Positions 20,601 to 32,891 of a stretch of DNA of 62,000 nucleotides are shown piece after piece. The DNA lies in assembly GCA_905221605.1 (NCBI GenBank), contig CAJNDS010000136.1, forward strand, positions 385,001 to 447,000. The letters are read 5' to 3'. Within the stretch, counting starts at the first letter, position 1; each line of letters opens with the position of its first letter. The translations under genes and the position numbers were made by a program. Below the pieces are notes generated by a model, which did not search any database, had not been told where the DNA came from, and worked only from the letters and a program-made list of their open reading frames with translations. This DNA comes from Symbiodinium natans (Eukaryota > Sar > Dinophyceae > Suessiales > Symbiodiniaceae).

Positions 20601-23600
20601 TAGGGCTTAGGGTTTGTGAGTGCTCACAACATTGCCTCGTGACCCCAAGCGGCCCCTCTCAAGACCTACATCTTGGGGTTCCCCTACTTGTTGGTGGGGT
20701 GCGCAAATCGACCCCACTCCTGAGGAATACCCAGAGGCAAGCATCTAAGTCTTACCGAACTTCTTTGGGTCCTCGAAAAATTCTGGAAGTTGGTAGCAGG
20801 GATTGGCTGCTCAGACGAAGGCCCGTCTTTGGTTGCTTTTGGAGTTTCAGTGGATTTCAGTGGCACTTCAGGGGCTTCTGGCCTCTAGGCGGCTAAACCC
20901 TGAAGACAGCCTCTTTTTGTAGGCTCTTCTTTTGAATCCCTTATAGGATCCTAAGGAAACTACAATAAGGTAGCTTTGGTTTCTTAAGGTGAACTCGGGT
21001 CGCCCTTTGTACCCCCATAATCCCCCCCTACAGGACACCCCCTAAACCCCAAACCCTGAACCCTAAACCCTAAACCCTGAACCCTAAACCCTGAACCCTA
21101 AACCCTAAACCCTGAACCCTAAACCCTAAACCCTGAACCCTAAACCCTAAACCCTAAACCCTGAACCCTAAACCCTAAACCCTGAAACCGAAACTTGCTA
21201 GGCAACAAAAAACACGAAGCAACACTTAATCCCCTGGTGGAGACGCCTAAGATGCAAGGTGTTCGCACTTCCTAAACCCTAAGCCCCAAACCCCAAACCC
21301 CAAACCCTAAACTCCGAAGATGCAAGGTGTTCGCACTTCCTGCCAGATCTTCCGGCTGGCCGGGCAGAGCCGAGACCCTGCGCAGCTGGGATGGGAAGAC
21401 GCCCAAGGGATGATTCGGGTTTAGGGTTTAGGGTTTAGGGTTTAGGGTTCAGGGTTTAGGGTTTAGGGTTTAGGGTTTAGGGTTTAGGGTTTAGGGTTTA
21501 GGGTTTAGGGTTTAGGGATGGGGCATGGCCGGGGGCAGGTTTGCGGCTTATACTACTAGTTAAAGGGGTAGTTGCTACGAAGCTGTAGGAAAATAGAGTC
21601 CCAGGAGGGGCCGGTTCGGTTCAGCGTCTTCGGTTTGAGGGTTTCTTGGGGGAGTTTAGGGGTGAGTTTTGTTATTGAGCTTTGGGTTTCCAAGCTGGGC
21701 ACAAGAACGTCTGTGTTTGCGGCCGTGTACCTAAGGGCAGAAGATTTTCCGCTGGGTTCCCATCGCACAACATGGTAGAGACTTGAGGCTATTGAACGGT
21801 TTGCTTGCCTGGCATCACCCGTAAGACTCACCCTAAACCCTAAACCCTAAGCCCTAAACCCTAAACCCAAAGCAGGAAATCCTCCCAAGGGTTTTCCAAA
21901 ATCAGGGCCAACAAGGCAGCTCTGAGACCCGAAGCCCTAAGCCCGAAATTGGAAGATCCCTGGCCCCCAAACCCTCAACCCTCGACCCTCGACCCTCGAC
22001 CCTCGACCCTCGACCCTCAACCCTCAACCCTAACCCTAAACCCTAAACCCTAACCCTAAACCCTAAAGGGTAAACCCTAAACCCTAAACCCTATCCCTCA
22101 ACCCCCATGGTAAGCCTTTAAAGGGCCTGGTCGGGGCCTCCCATCCTCGGCGCCCATCCAGTTTAAGCTGAGTTTGAGCCGCCGCTAGATTTAGGGTTTA
22201 CGGGTATAGGGTTTAGGGTTTAGGGTTCCCAAAAACAAGGGGGCCCCCTATCTTGGCATGTATTCAAATAGACGTGAAGCAGGGACGGAAAGCGTTCGAG
22301 TTTTTTTCATCTCATGTGTGGAGACTACGTCGTGCCCAGGTGGTGTACCTGCACCAGAATGCCTCGTGCAGGCCCCTGGGAAGGGTTGTAGCTTTTGCAG
22401 TCCCCTTGCACTCCCTGCCGAACACCGTAGTAAGGGGCCTAGAAGGATACCTGCATTTCGAGCATCACTAGACATGAAGCTCGAAAGATTCTTAAGGGTT
22501 CCGGGTTTAGGGTTTAGGGTTAGCCAACAACGTCCTATACTTGTAGCTATTTGGGGCTTATGCGGTGTAGACGGGCTCTCCCTAAACCCTAAACCCTAAA
22601 CCCTAAACCCTAAACCCTAAACCAGAAGCCTTGGGAGGCTAGAGGCGTTCCAGCTGGTGCCTCTCTTCCTCCCCCTGGGCATCTCCCTGTTCCTGGGCCG
22701 TATGGCCTAGCTTGGGACTTGTCCAATCTAGGGTTTAGGGTTTAGGGTTTAGGGTTTCGGGTTTAGGGTTTAGGGATCATGGGATTCTACCTTGGACCTC
22801 TAAGGTTGTCCCCTTGGGTTTGGGGACCCTTCTCAAGGATCCTCTTTAAGGGAGTAATAAGGGGCCATAAGGGCTTAGGGTTTAGGGTTTAGGGTTTGGG
22901 TTTAGGGTTTAGGGTTTAGGGTAATCTAGGGGCGGGATGCGCAGGGCACAGGGCAAACGAATCCAGGTGACGGTGAACGCAACCAAGCGGCTCGAAACCC
23001 TAAAACCCTAAAACCCTAAACGCCTAAACCCTAAACCCTAAAACCCTAAACCCCTAAAACCCTAAAACCCTAAACCCTCAACCCTCAACCCTAAACCCAT
23101 CCTAGGTTCTGCTTCGATTTCGCAGGGTGTGGCGAGAGCGATGGCGACTACATCTCCTTGGGGTGGTGACTTGCCTTAGGGTTCAGGGTTCCGGGTTTAG
23201 GGTTGAGGGTTTAGGGCTTAGGGGTTAGGGTTCATTCATTTTGCTTCATGGCCTAGGGTTTCAGTTTCGGGCTTAGGGTTCGTCATTTTTGGTGTTGGGT
23301 TTAGGGTGTTGGGTTTAGGGTTCAGGATTAGGATTTAGGGTTTTGGTGTTGGGTTTAGGGTTTAGGGTTGCGGGTTGAGGGTTCAGTCACCAAGTCCCAG
23401 TTGCAAAAGGGTTCAGGGTTTAGGGTTTAGGCTTCAGTTTTTATAGGGTTCCGGGTTCAACATTAGGATTTAGGCCGGGTTTTGGGTGTTGGGTTTAGGG
23501 TTGAGGGAGAAGGCTTGAGGGTTAGGGTTTAGGGGTCAAGGTTTAGGCTTCAGGGGCTTAGGTTTTAGGGTTTTGGGTTTCAAAGGGTTTAGGGTTGTGG

Positions 23601-26600
23601 GTCCTGGGTTTTGGGTTCAAAAGGTTTTAGGCACATGAGATTTCCGAGCGCTTTTTGGGTTTTGGGTGCAGGAAGCGCGGGCGGATTGCAAAGCTCAAGT
23701 CAAACCCTAAACCCTAAACCCTAAACCCTAAACCCTAAACCCTAAACCCTAAACCCTAAACCCTAAACCCTAAACCCTAAACCCTAAACCCTAAACCCTC
23801 AGCGATGGTTGTGTTGGCGCGATGCCGAGAGCTTCGCCCGCTTGGGCGAGTGTGTGAGAGTCGACACCCCAAAGCCTAAGCCGCAAACCCCCCCCAACCT
23901 CAACCCTAAAACCACCCCCTCAACCCCAAACCCCTTAAAACTATAAACCCCTGAACCCTAAACCCTAAACCCTAAACCCTAAACCCTAAACCCTAAACCC
24001 TAAACCCTAAACCCTAAACCCTAAACCTTGAGTCGGTCGGGATGCCTGTAAGTAACACGAAGCCCTGCCGTTCAAAGGTTTGAGAGAGACGACTTGGCAG
24101 ATTGTGCCGCCCGGCTTAGGTGGGTTAAGGGTTTGGGGTTTAGGGTTTAGGGTTTAGGGTTTAGGGTTTAGGGTTTGCCTAAGAGAAGCTTAAGTACGCT
24201 TATCCTTGGAGTAGGAAATCCCCAAAGGGGCACCACTCTTTTCCGGAGGCTTCTTCGAGGGAGCGTCTCCATGCCACGTCTGTGTTGGGGTATTAAGAAG
24301 TATCATCAGGCTGAAAGCGGCATAGTAGGATCCCCCGAGGCTTTTGGGGTTTAGGGTTTTGGGTTTTAGGGTTTAGGGTTTAGGGTTTTAGGGTTTGGGG
24401 TTTTAGGGTTTAGGGTTTAGGGTTTAGGGTTTAGGGCATCATTTAGAGAGCGGCCCAGACGTGAAGGCATTGGCGGGGGGGGGGGGGGGGGGGTAGGTAC
24501 CCAGCGAACCTTAGGAAGGTTTGAGAGTCTCAGGGAGTAGTGGGGAGTATTAGGGAACCTTGAGTTACTTACCCCGCTTGAACCCCTCTTCCTTGAAGGA
24601 CCCTATAAGATAGTATAGGGGTCGGAAGAATTACTGATGGCATTACCTTATGTTCCCTTTGTTTTTGTACCATATTACCCCCCCCCCCCCCCCCAAAAAA
24701 AAAAAAAAAAACAAAGAGAAAAAAACAAAAAAAACTCAACCTATTCTAATTTTTCAGGCCCCTATAAGACAGGTAAGTTCCTGAGAAGGTGGGGCATGTC
24801 GACTTTTTGCTGAGAAGTTCATTTCGGCACCTTCAAGTAAAGATGGCAACCCCCCCCCCCCCCCCCCCCCCCCTAGCAAAAAAACCCTAAACCCCTACAT
24901 CTCCCATCCCACGTATCTGGCCCCAAAAATCCGAGGAGTTTAGGGTTTAGGGTTTAGGGTTCAAGCAACCGTCTCCCGAAGGTACCTTAAAAGCCCGGTT
25001 CCAAGTTTGTGTTAAGTGTTCATGCCACACAAGCAATTTGGGGTTTAGGATTTTAGGGTGTAGGGTTTAGGGTTTAGGGGTTTGGGGTTTGGGGCCAAGT
25101 CGGGTAGGATTGTGTTTTACCCACCTTCGGTGTGGGGCTGCTAGATTTTCAACTTAACTCTTCTCCTCGCCCGAAACTCTTCTCCTCCACTTCCCAACCC
25201 CAGAGTGTTCCTGGAGTGTCCAACCGTAGAGTGTCCCTGAAGTGCCCAACCCCAGAGTGTGCCCTAAACCCTAAACCCTAAACCCTAAACCCTAAACCCT
25301 AAACCCTAAACCCTAAACCCTAAACCCTAAACCCTAAACCCTAAACCCTAAACCCTAAACCCTAAACCCTAAACCCTAAACCCTAAACCCTAAACCCTAA
25401 ACCCTATACCCCTAAACCCTAAACCCCTAAACCCTAAACCCTAAACCCTAAACCCTAAACCCTAAACCCTAAACCCTAAACCCTAAACCCTAAACCCTAA
25501 ACCCTAAACCCTAGCCTGATTATCGGCTTTCCCGAGCCGAGGTCAAGCACCTGCGCGACTCAGGCCTGGTCTCATCCATCGGATTGCGCCTTGGCTTGCA
25601 CAGTTTTTTTTTTGGGGGGGGGAGGTTAGGGTTTTGGGTTTTGGGTTTAGGGTTTATTTATTTGTTCAGGTTTTTTTTTTGTGGGGGGGGGGGGTTCGGG
25701 GTTTGGGGTTTAGGGTTTAAGGTTTGCTCAAAGGGTTTAGGGTATAGTTCTGTTCTGATTTAGTACCTGACCTGGGACTCTCTTTAGCTACAGTTTTATG
25801 GGTTATACCTACGAATTACGGGGTAGCGCTGCTACTAAACTGTAGGTAAACAGAGTCACAGGTAACCCCTAAACCCTAAACCTACACCTGAAACCCACAA
25901 ACCCTGAACTTTGCATAGGGTTTGGGAGTTTTGGGGTTTTTAGTTACGGCTTTTTTGGGTTCAGGGGTTTGGGGTGTAAGTGTTCAGGGGTGTTGCCGCA
26001 GTTTTAGGGCTTCATGTTTCTAGGAGATTGTTCCTGAGTCGTGGGTACACACTAGTTGTGGTTTGTGGCTTACTATAGTTCAAACCCTACCGTAACAACC
26101 CCAAACCTACATTTCCACAGGTTATTGTAACAATATCCCCTTAAGGTGCTTAGGTAACCTACAACGAACAGTTTTTTAGGTTCTTAAGGTCACCCTAATC
26201 CCTAAACCCTAAACCCTAAACCCTAAACCCTAAACCCTAAACCCTAAACCCTAAGCCTCGCCCGCTTGCGCCAGTGTGAGAGTCGAAACCCCCAGGTGGG
26301 GGCGCTCCATGGGGGCGGTCACAGCTCTGCTCCATGCGGACCGGGATCACTCCATAGCTGGCATGGCATCCCGACCAGGATTAGGATTTGGGGTTTAGGG
26401 TTTAGGATTTGGGGTTTAGGGTCTGGGGTTTAGGGTTTAGGGATTGGGGTTTAGGGTTTAGGTTTTTTTTGCGGTTTTTTTAAGGGTCTAGTAGGGTTGT
26501 ATGCCTCAAATTTGCCACAGGGGCCGAGTATGAACTATGGCATATTCTGGCATATTCCTTAGTTGTGGGGTGTTTTCTGGGGCGGGGGTTGGAGTTTCGG

Positions 26601-29600
26601 TTTGTGGGATGACAGATCCGTGGCAACCCGAAGAACCCAATACCTGTGTTATCGCGCCCTGTCAAACAAGGACTAAAGGAGGGACCCTGGGGTTGGGGGT
26701 TATTAGGGGCTACTTAGGACTTAGGTATGTAGGGACTATACAAGGTATAATATATACGGGTTAAAAAGGGGAATCAGATTAAGGATCCCTTTCTAGGGTC
26801 CCTCCTTCTACCCCTTAAAAGGAAAGCACGAAGTAGACACGTTCCCACCCCGGCCCAGGGAAGTTAGCAGGAAGCGCGGAGACGCATCTGCGGGAAATGG
26901 CAGCATAAGCAACATCCCGTAGCCAAGGAATAATACACTGTGGAGTACGGTTCGTCAGAAAAGGTTCTGGAGAACTTTCAGGCCCATGGCTTGTTAAGGG
27001 TAATGACTGGGCTCTCGCACCGAAAGTTGTCTGACATTGCTATCCTGCTGTGCTTACTGTAGCTAACTAGGCAACTCGAAGCAGTTCTGCAAAGTTCAGG
27101 GCCAACACAGCCCCAATCTCTGCTGTTTGCCTAAGAACCCCAAGAAGATTAATCTATTCGTCCTTGGAAGGGTCCCTCTGGGTAATATTATGATTTATTT
27201 CTCTGTCTGGTTCTTAAACAGGTAGAAAATCCCCAAGTCTTCGTGTGAACCTGCGGCTCCCTTTGTGCCGAGCCTGTTTTGACTGGCGGTCTCTGCCGTC
27301 TGTGCCACAAGTTGCATACAGGTTGTAGCAGCGCTTGCCACCCCTGAGACCTGAGCCGAGAGCTTAGGGTTTTGAATCAGGTTTATAAGTTTAGGGTGAA
27401 ATGCGCCCCTTCCCAGCAAGTCACAGGTCAGCCTGGGTTCCAAAAAAGGGTAGTAGCCAATGTCTGCGGTGGCCATCGCCAACTTAAACCTGCCCATAGG
27501 TTGGTTTCGAGGTTGGTCGCTTGAGCCGTGCTCGAAGTTCCATCTAGAGGCTTGCGGCGTAGCTTCCTGCCGTAAACAAAGAGGGTCGGAATAACTACCA
27601 ATGATACTTCCTTATGGTCCCTTTATAAATGTACTAGAATATCCCTAAACCCTAAACCCTGAACTCTGAAAACCCAAAACCCTATTCTAATTATTAAAAG
27701 CCCCGTATCTTATGCGTCTAGTTCCGCAGGAAGCTGGGGTGATCATCTCACAGCTGCCAGCACCATGCAAAGCTTGGGTAGGTTTTTCTCATGATTCTGT
27801 CTCACTACACCCTAATCCCTAAACCCTAAACCCTAAACGACAACTCCCCCTCCCCCAAAAACAGAGTGCAAGGCAAGGACAAAAACTCAGCAGTCGACCA
27901 TGGCTTCATCTTGGAATCTTGGGCCTTCGTTGCCCCGAAGTTTAGGGTTTAGGGTTTAGGGTTTGCGAGCCGAGGTGCTCGACAGCCCTTTCTGCAACCT
28001 TCGACAACTTGCTGGAGAGCTCGCGCAGAGCGTGACGTGGCTTGAAATGTGTTGCGTTTCACAAGCACTTGTTGCTCACCATCACTGGCAAGGGGTGTAG
28101 GGGTTTAGGGTTTAGGGGTTTAAGGTTTAGGGTGTAGGGGCTTGGGGTTTCGGGTTTAGGGGTTCAGGGGTTTAGGGTTGAAACCCTAAACCTCTAAAAC
28201 TGGCCAAGGAGTACCTTTCCGTCAAAGTCCCGAGCTGGTTGCTCTCGGGTGCTTTGGCACTGGGACGGCTACGGATAAAGCACCCTGGATTGAAGTCAGA
28301 GTGGTGAGACTCAAAGCTTCGACACCAGAGCTGCCTTTAACTCGTGACTTTTCATGAAACCCTAAACCCTAAGCCGTAAACCCTAAACCCTAAACCCTAA
28401 ACCCTTGTCAGCCCAAGGCTTCTTTGTAGCTTCGACATCGACGCTCCTCGCCTGCACTCTACCTGGGACTCGACGTACCTACAGTTTAGTAGTCATTAGG
28501 GTTTAGGGTTTAGGGTTTAGGGTTTAGGGTTTCAGGAAAATAATTAGTAGGCAAAGAGAGTCCCAGGTAGCCACATTTGATGACATGGTCCCTGAGTACG
28601 GGACCAGCTTAAGGGGCCTTGTAGCATCCCTTAGACTTTGGTCATGGGGTTTAGGGTTTAGGGTTTAGGGTAGGGTTTAGGGTTTAGGGTTTAGGGTTTA
28701 GGGTTTAGGGTTTAGGGTGTGGGGTGCTCAGGAGCTGTCGCCGATAGAGCATGTGGGCAATTCGTTCATCCCAGCGTTGTTTCTGCACGGCGTGGACGAC
28801 GCATCTTGGCCCGCACCATAGGGGTTTAGGGTTTGGGGTTTAGGTTTAGGGGTTAGGGTTTACGATTGGCCTGGGCCGGTGATTCGCAAGGCCGCTTTTG
28901 CTGTGTAATTGGTATCACCCCACCCTCCCAGAATCCCTTTCCATTTGAGCTATACATCCAATTTTCTTGCGTGACTCGGCGCAATCTACATGCGCGCTTC
29001 CAGAATTTACAAGGATGGGCCCCCCTACCATTGAAAACTATAGTTAAGGGACTCATACTATATTGCCTGGCGGTGGTCTCTTTAAGTCGGGACTCTTTGT
29101 TATTAGGGTATCTAGGGGCTATATTAAGGTGTTTGGGGGGGTATTGGACAGTTGCTAAACCCTCGGTCCAGCCCGGTGCTTCCCAGGATTTCATACCACC
29201 ACACCACTCGCAGAAGCTTCACGAGGCTTCCCGGGCGCTGATGCACAGGGAAGCTTTTAGACTTATAGACTTTTTGGGTCCTGTCAAAGGCCAAAGTCAT
29301 TAATTAACTTTTATTCTTTCTCTGATTATTTTGATGATGATGATGATGATTACTATTATGACTATTATTAGGCAGCACTATTCTGATTGTTATTTTTATG
29401 ATTTTTACTACTGCGAATATGATTATGATTATTGTGATTATGGTTACTTATATTTTGCTTATTATTATTATTAGTAAAACTGCTATTATTACTATGATTA
29501 TTATTATATACTTTTTAGTATATACTTTTTTTTTGGGGGGGGGGTGGGTGGCTAGTCACTAATCGTCAATAGTCTGTACATTCTAGTATTCGGACGTCAC

Positions 29601-31206
29601 CGCTTGCCGTGCAACTCTGGGTACACGAATGGTTTAGCGACCACACCTTCACCTGCCCTTGGGGGGTTGCAGAGTTCCAGATTGAAGGGGGCTCCCCCTG
29701 AACCCCTGAACCCTAAACCCTAAACCCTACCCTAAGCTAGACAGGAGCGGCTTTCGACAGCAGCTACCCTAAGCTAGACAAGAGCGGCTTCTGGCACGGG
29801 AACATGCAATTTGCACTTGCCTGACTACTAATCGCTTAAGAACCCCGAAAAAAAACAAAAAACAGATTCTTCCTTCTAAAGGGTAATATAGGGACCGGGA
29901 TAAGTTATTTTTCATTCTTTTGGGGTTCTTAAGCAAATAGTAGCTGATGATGTCTACGCTCTTAGGAGGATGGGGGGCACAAGGCTAGCATGGGCCAGTC
30001 AGATGGCCAGTATTCTGTTGCTGCTGATATGTGGCATCCCAACCGTCGTTTCGCATGTTGTTGCTCGCACATCATCCAACCCTAAACCCCAAACCCCAAA
30101 CCCCAAACCCCAAACCCCAAACCCCAAACCCTAAACCCTAAGCCCTAAGCCCCAAACCCCAAACCCCAAACCCCAAACCCTAGCCAACAGGCCTACACCG
30201 GCGACAAGGAGCTTGAGACGCACTGCCTGCACTAAGCTGCACTTGCTCGGGAGAGAGCTCGCGGCCAGCTTAGGGTTTAGGGTTTAGGGTTTAGGGAACC
30301 TTCAACGCACACAGTGGTGCCGGCGATCCAAGGATGATTGCTGGTGACCATAACACTCAACGCGACATCCACGTGACTCGCAAATCCGTGCCTTTGACAG
30401 CACAGAATAGCCCTACAAGGAGGGGCCCCCCCTCCCCCCTAGTTATAAGTAGAGTTATAAGGGCCCTAAGTTGGGTTCTAAGGATCCTAAGTTGGGCTAT
30501 AAGCCCCTTAACTACAATTAGTATAGTAAGGGGGCCCCTCCTTGTACGCAAGGTGTCTGGCAGCGCTGAGGACTCGCGACAATACCTGCAAAGATCTTTG
30601 CAATCCCTGAATCGAAGGGTGTGACGACAAGTCGTTTCTGAATTCAAGCAGCTGTGGCTTCACGAGAACCCTAAACCCTAAACCCTAAACCCTAAACCCT
30701 AAACCCTAAACCCTAAACCCTAAATCCTTACCCCCCCCCCCCCCCCCCCCTCTCCTCCCCCAGCGTTCCCTCCCAAGGTCTACTTCCTCGTCCAAGCGCT
30801 GCGCTGCAACCTGCCACCCTTGCAGGGGGAGCCCATGCTGCGCTTTTGGGGGTCTAGGGTTCAGGGTTCAGGGTTTAGGGTTTAGGGTTAGGGTTTAGGG
30901 ATGTTTAGGGTTCAGGGTTTAGGGTTAGGGTTTATAGGGTTTAGGGTTCAGGGTTCGGGGGGGTTGAGGAGTTTGGGGTTTAGGGCTTCTTAAGATCCTG
31001 GATTTGACCCCAGGTATTTTCGAGCACAAGCTAGAAGATGCTGCAGAGTTCTTCGTCACACCTAGGACACCTGGTAGCCCAGTGTTACCCTATTACCCTT
31101 TTTTTGTTATATGGTCTCCCCTTTAAAGTAACCAACCCCAAAAAAAGGGTGCCCTTATCAAAATATGGGTACTGGGCTACCAAGGACGAGGGGTCCTCTT
31201 GCGTAA
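17606..31206 (+). CDS. Alpha/beta-hydrolase (BEM46/S9-like serine hydrolase), about 20 exons
   Basis: Probable serine hydrolase; substrate unknown. Exons as spliced by eye: 17606-17640, 18427-18468, 19268-19331, 20129-20163, 20611-20662, 22340-22371, 22638-22688, 23106-23165, 24078-24105, 25542-25585, 26296-26365, 27975-28043, 28209-28298, 28732-28797, 29187-29225, 30191-30216, 30333-30387, 30778-30841, 31014-31065, 31185-31206 (331 residues). Conserved order: WNLIIRPPRYDPQRLGPKRF, RRDIDLVSSRGMKL, VVYLHQNASCRLEAF, FCFDFAGCGESDGDYISLGW, WGRSMGAVTALL (nucleophile Ser about 152), VLDSPFCNLRQLAGEL, FIPALFLHGVDDFIPPHHSQ (Asp about 247), and GDHNTQR (His about 274). The triad is complete. The oxyanion loop reads HQN where the family usually has HGN. 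Donors are mostly GC or GA. The first exon, the exon at 20611, the end of the exon at 27975 (28031 is also possible) and the last two exons are less certain. The middle exons are strong. Confidence 0.88.
17741..17884 (-). repeat. CCCTAAA array with CCCCAAA variants
   Basis: About 20 units in the proposed first intron of the hydrolase gene. It is followed directly by sense-orientation units, making a head-to-head junction at about 17890. Confidence 0.95.
18059..18230. mobile_element. Two family-A elements in tandem, joined by TTTAGGG units
   Basis: A decayed copy is followed at once by a full copy (ACCTGGGACCCTCTTTACCT to AGAGTCCCAGGT), with three telomere-type units between them. Confidence 0.75.
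18620..18743. mobile_element. Family-D palindromic element, diverged copy
   Basis: Outer ends match 3421-3565. The arms have decayed more. Confidence 0.7.
19009..19099. mobile_element. Family-A palindromic element
   Basis: ACCTGGGACCCTATTTACAT faces ACGGTAGGTAAAGAGAGTAC, in the second hydrolase intron. Confidence 0.75.
21049..21185 (-). repeat. Mixed CCCTAAA/CCCTGAA array
   Basis: About 19 units in which CCCTGAA variants recur at a fairly regular spacing. This suggests local amplification of a multi-unit block rather than fresh telomerase addition. Confidence 0.9.
21249..21341 (+). repeat. 25-nt exact direct repeat around a telomere-type tract
   Basis: The same 25 bases (starting AAGATGCAAGGTGTTCGCAC) occur at 21249-21273 and 21317-21341, separated by 43 bases of CCCTAAA/CCCCAAA-type sequence. 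Confidence 0.92.
24608..24775. repeat. Dispersed element shared with 27577-27712
   Basis: Both copies carry GTCGGAA, an ATTAC/ACTAC...TGAT block, CCTTATG..CCCTTT, ATTCTAATT and CCCCTAT/CCCCGTAT in the same order. This copy has C and A homopolymers in its centre; the other has CCCTAAA units. Confidence 0.6.
25263..25513 (-). repeat. CCCTAAA array, about 36 units, longest in the window
   Basis: It lies in a hydrolase intron and ends about 28 bases before the acceptor of the exon at 25542. Confidence 0.97.
25769..25863. mobile_element. Family-A palindromic element
   Basis: ACCTGGGACTCTCTTTAGCT faces CTGTAGGTAAACAGAGTCAC, in a hydrolase intron. A half copy is at 21553-21605. Confidence 0.8.
26677..26808. 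mobile_element. Palindromic element with AAGGAGGGACCCT ends
   Basis: AAGGAGGGACCCTGGGG on the left and AGGGTCCCTCCTT on the right. Confidence 0.62.
28461..28570. mobile_element. Family-A element with TTTAGGG array replacing its core
   Basis: The left arm ACCTGGGACTCGACGTACCT and the right arm GGCAAAGAGAGTCCCAGGTA are kept. Between them the usual core is interrupted by five TTTAGGG-type units (28498-28533). Confidence 0.8.
29727..29790 (+). repeat. 27-nt direct repeat (one mismatch)
   Basis: CTACCCTAAGCTAGACAGGA-type unit at 29727-29753 and 29764-29790, beginning at the end of a CCCTAAA tract. Confidence 0.85.
29824..29942. mobile_element. Family-B palindromic element (TTGCTTAAGAACCCC)
   Basis: ACTACTAATCGCTTAAGAAC on the left and GGGGTTCTTAAGCAAATAGT on the right, in a hydrolase intron. 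The same pair is at 40591-40690. Confidence 0.75.
30414..30546. mobile_element. Palindromic element with TACAAGGAGGGGCCCC ends
   Basis: A 133-nt inverted-repeat element in the hydrolase intron 30388-30777. Confidence 0.68.
31066..31184 (+). mobile_element. Introner, same family, last intron of the hydrolase
   Basis: It begins GACACCTGGTAGCCCAGT and ends ACTGGGCTACCAAG, flanked by direct repeat GAC. The interior has the same facing modules (CCCTTTTTTTGTTATATGG and CCAACCCCAAAAAAAGGGTG) as dehydrogenase intron 11. A related but truncated end is at 38232-38260. Confidence 0.85.
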
Positions 31207-32519
31207 AGAGTGCAATACGATGTATTTGCTCTACATGGAGAGGTGATAGGTGCCTTGCGGTGACTTGTACAGGCCACTGTTTCATTCTTGCAACTTGTCT
31301 CTTTTTCCCACACAGACAGTACGGATGAACAGCACCAAGATATACCAAAGCGTATCTCACGCCACTGTCACTGACCATCGGGATGTTCCTAGAAGTGGAG
31401 TGTTTTAGCTGGGAGCAGGGGAGTGAGCGTGCACTTGCTCTCGGTTCAATGTGTTGCGGTGATAGGAGGGGCCGGCCATCGTTCCAGCACTGCGGCCTTT
31501 AGCAGTACGGAGGTGGATCATGCTGGCTTCAGCACGTGCTTCTGTGATGCTGTCCTGCCTGAGATTGAGGCAGTTACAATGCCTCAACCCTAGACCCTAA
31601 ACCCTAAACCCTACCTCAACAACCCTCGTCTAAGGAGGGGAGCATCGCGTCGCTCCTAGGTGCTTGGGACGTGGGAAGGGGGATGGGGGAACGACGGGGT
31701 TCCAGGTCAGTGTTTGGGGTTTGGGGTTTAGGGTTTAGGGTTTGGGGTTTAGGGTTTGAGGTTTAGGGTTTCTGAGCTCGATCCATGAGTTCAGCGCATT
31801 TCAGCGCCACATGACCTGCAAACAGACAGGACCCCGAATCAGTTCTAAGTATACCGAAGTAGGCCTAGAAACGTCCCAAAGCCTTGATTCCTGTGGACAC
31901 GAGGTTTACTTGGGAACAGCTTAAGTTGGGGTTTAGGGTTTAGGTTAGAGTTTAAGGTTTAGGGTTTAGGGTTTGGGTTTAGTGTTCCTTTGAACTAATC
32001 AACTAACTCTTCAGGAAGAGCAGAGACAGGCTGCGATCGAGCGCACAGAGACCAGCACCTGTTGTGTTGAGCATAACTTAGAAGCGTGGGATATGCGGTG
32101 CTTAGGGTTTAGGGTTTAGGGTTTAGGTTTTAGGGACGTTTGGCTGCTAGAGGTCTGCAGGTGTCGGTTTTGTCATCGGGTTTACGTTGTCACCAAGTCC
32201 TCGGCTTGCCCGGCATGCTTGAGGCAGAGCATGTTTCTACTACCGCCGGACACTCTGATGCAGCGTTGAGCATTCCTAGAAGTCATACAAGGCTTAAGCA
32301 ACCCTAAACCCTAAACCCTAAAGCAAGCCCTGCTCGGTTTCTTCAGGAGAGTGGTGTGCCAGTAGTCTGAGGATTTAGGGCGTAGCATCGCGCCTCGGTC
32401 TCCCCACGGATGCAAGAAGGGAGTAGCGTGGCCCCCTAAACCCTAAACCCTAAACCCTAAACCCTAAACCCTAAACCCTAAACCCTAAACCCTAAACCCT
32501 AAACCCTCCACTGCCGGAG

Positions 32520-32716
32520 GCTTTGATGCTGGGGAGGTGGACTCCTGCATCGATCGCAAGGCGCTCCAGCACATCAGTTCAGAGAAGGGCGCATCGGGTG
32601 GTACGATGAGTCGGTGCACAAGGGTACTGGGTACTCTGCTCGGCACAGCTGTGGCCAGGTTCTGTCCACGCGTGTGCAGGCGGAGGCCCGGAGTTGTGGC
32701 GTTTAATGCTAGTTAG
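32520..32716 (+). CDS. Exon-like island ending in a stop
   Basis: After a GGAG|G acceptor, an open frame reads FDAGEVDSCIDRKALQHISS and continues to TAG at 32714-32716 through a basic tail. Family unknown. Confidence 0.3.
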
Positions 32717-32891
32717 TTTGGGCCCTCTTTCCTGCATTCCCTACTAAGAACCAGTCAGAAGCTGTAGAATGGCGGCCCCGCATGGCCGGTCGACAGTCAT
32801 GGAATATACACGCAGAAGAAGTGCGTCAGCACCTGTACACGTGCATGTACAAGTGCGCAGGAGCTGCCAGGTGAACCCTTCTGCTGTTGAT

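Noticed and set aside
22253-22471. 72-codon open frame as a separate small gene
   Set aside because: Only 22340-22371 of it fits the hydrolase; the remainder is intron read-through.
27868-27945. Exon-like reading VQGKDKNSAVDHGFILESWA
   Set aside because: It lies within a hydrolase intron; the flanking exons (26365 to 27975) join in phase directly into the conserved IAGMVLDSPF.
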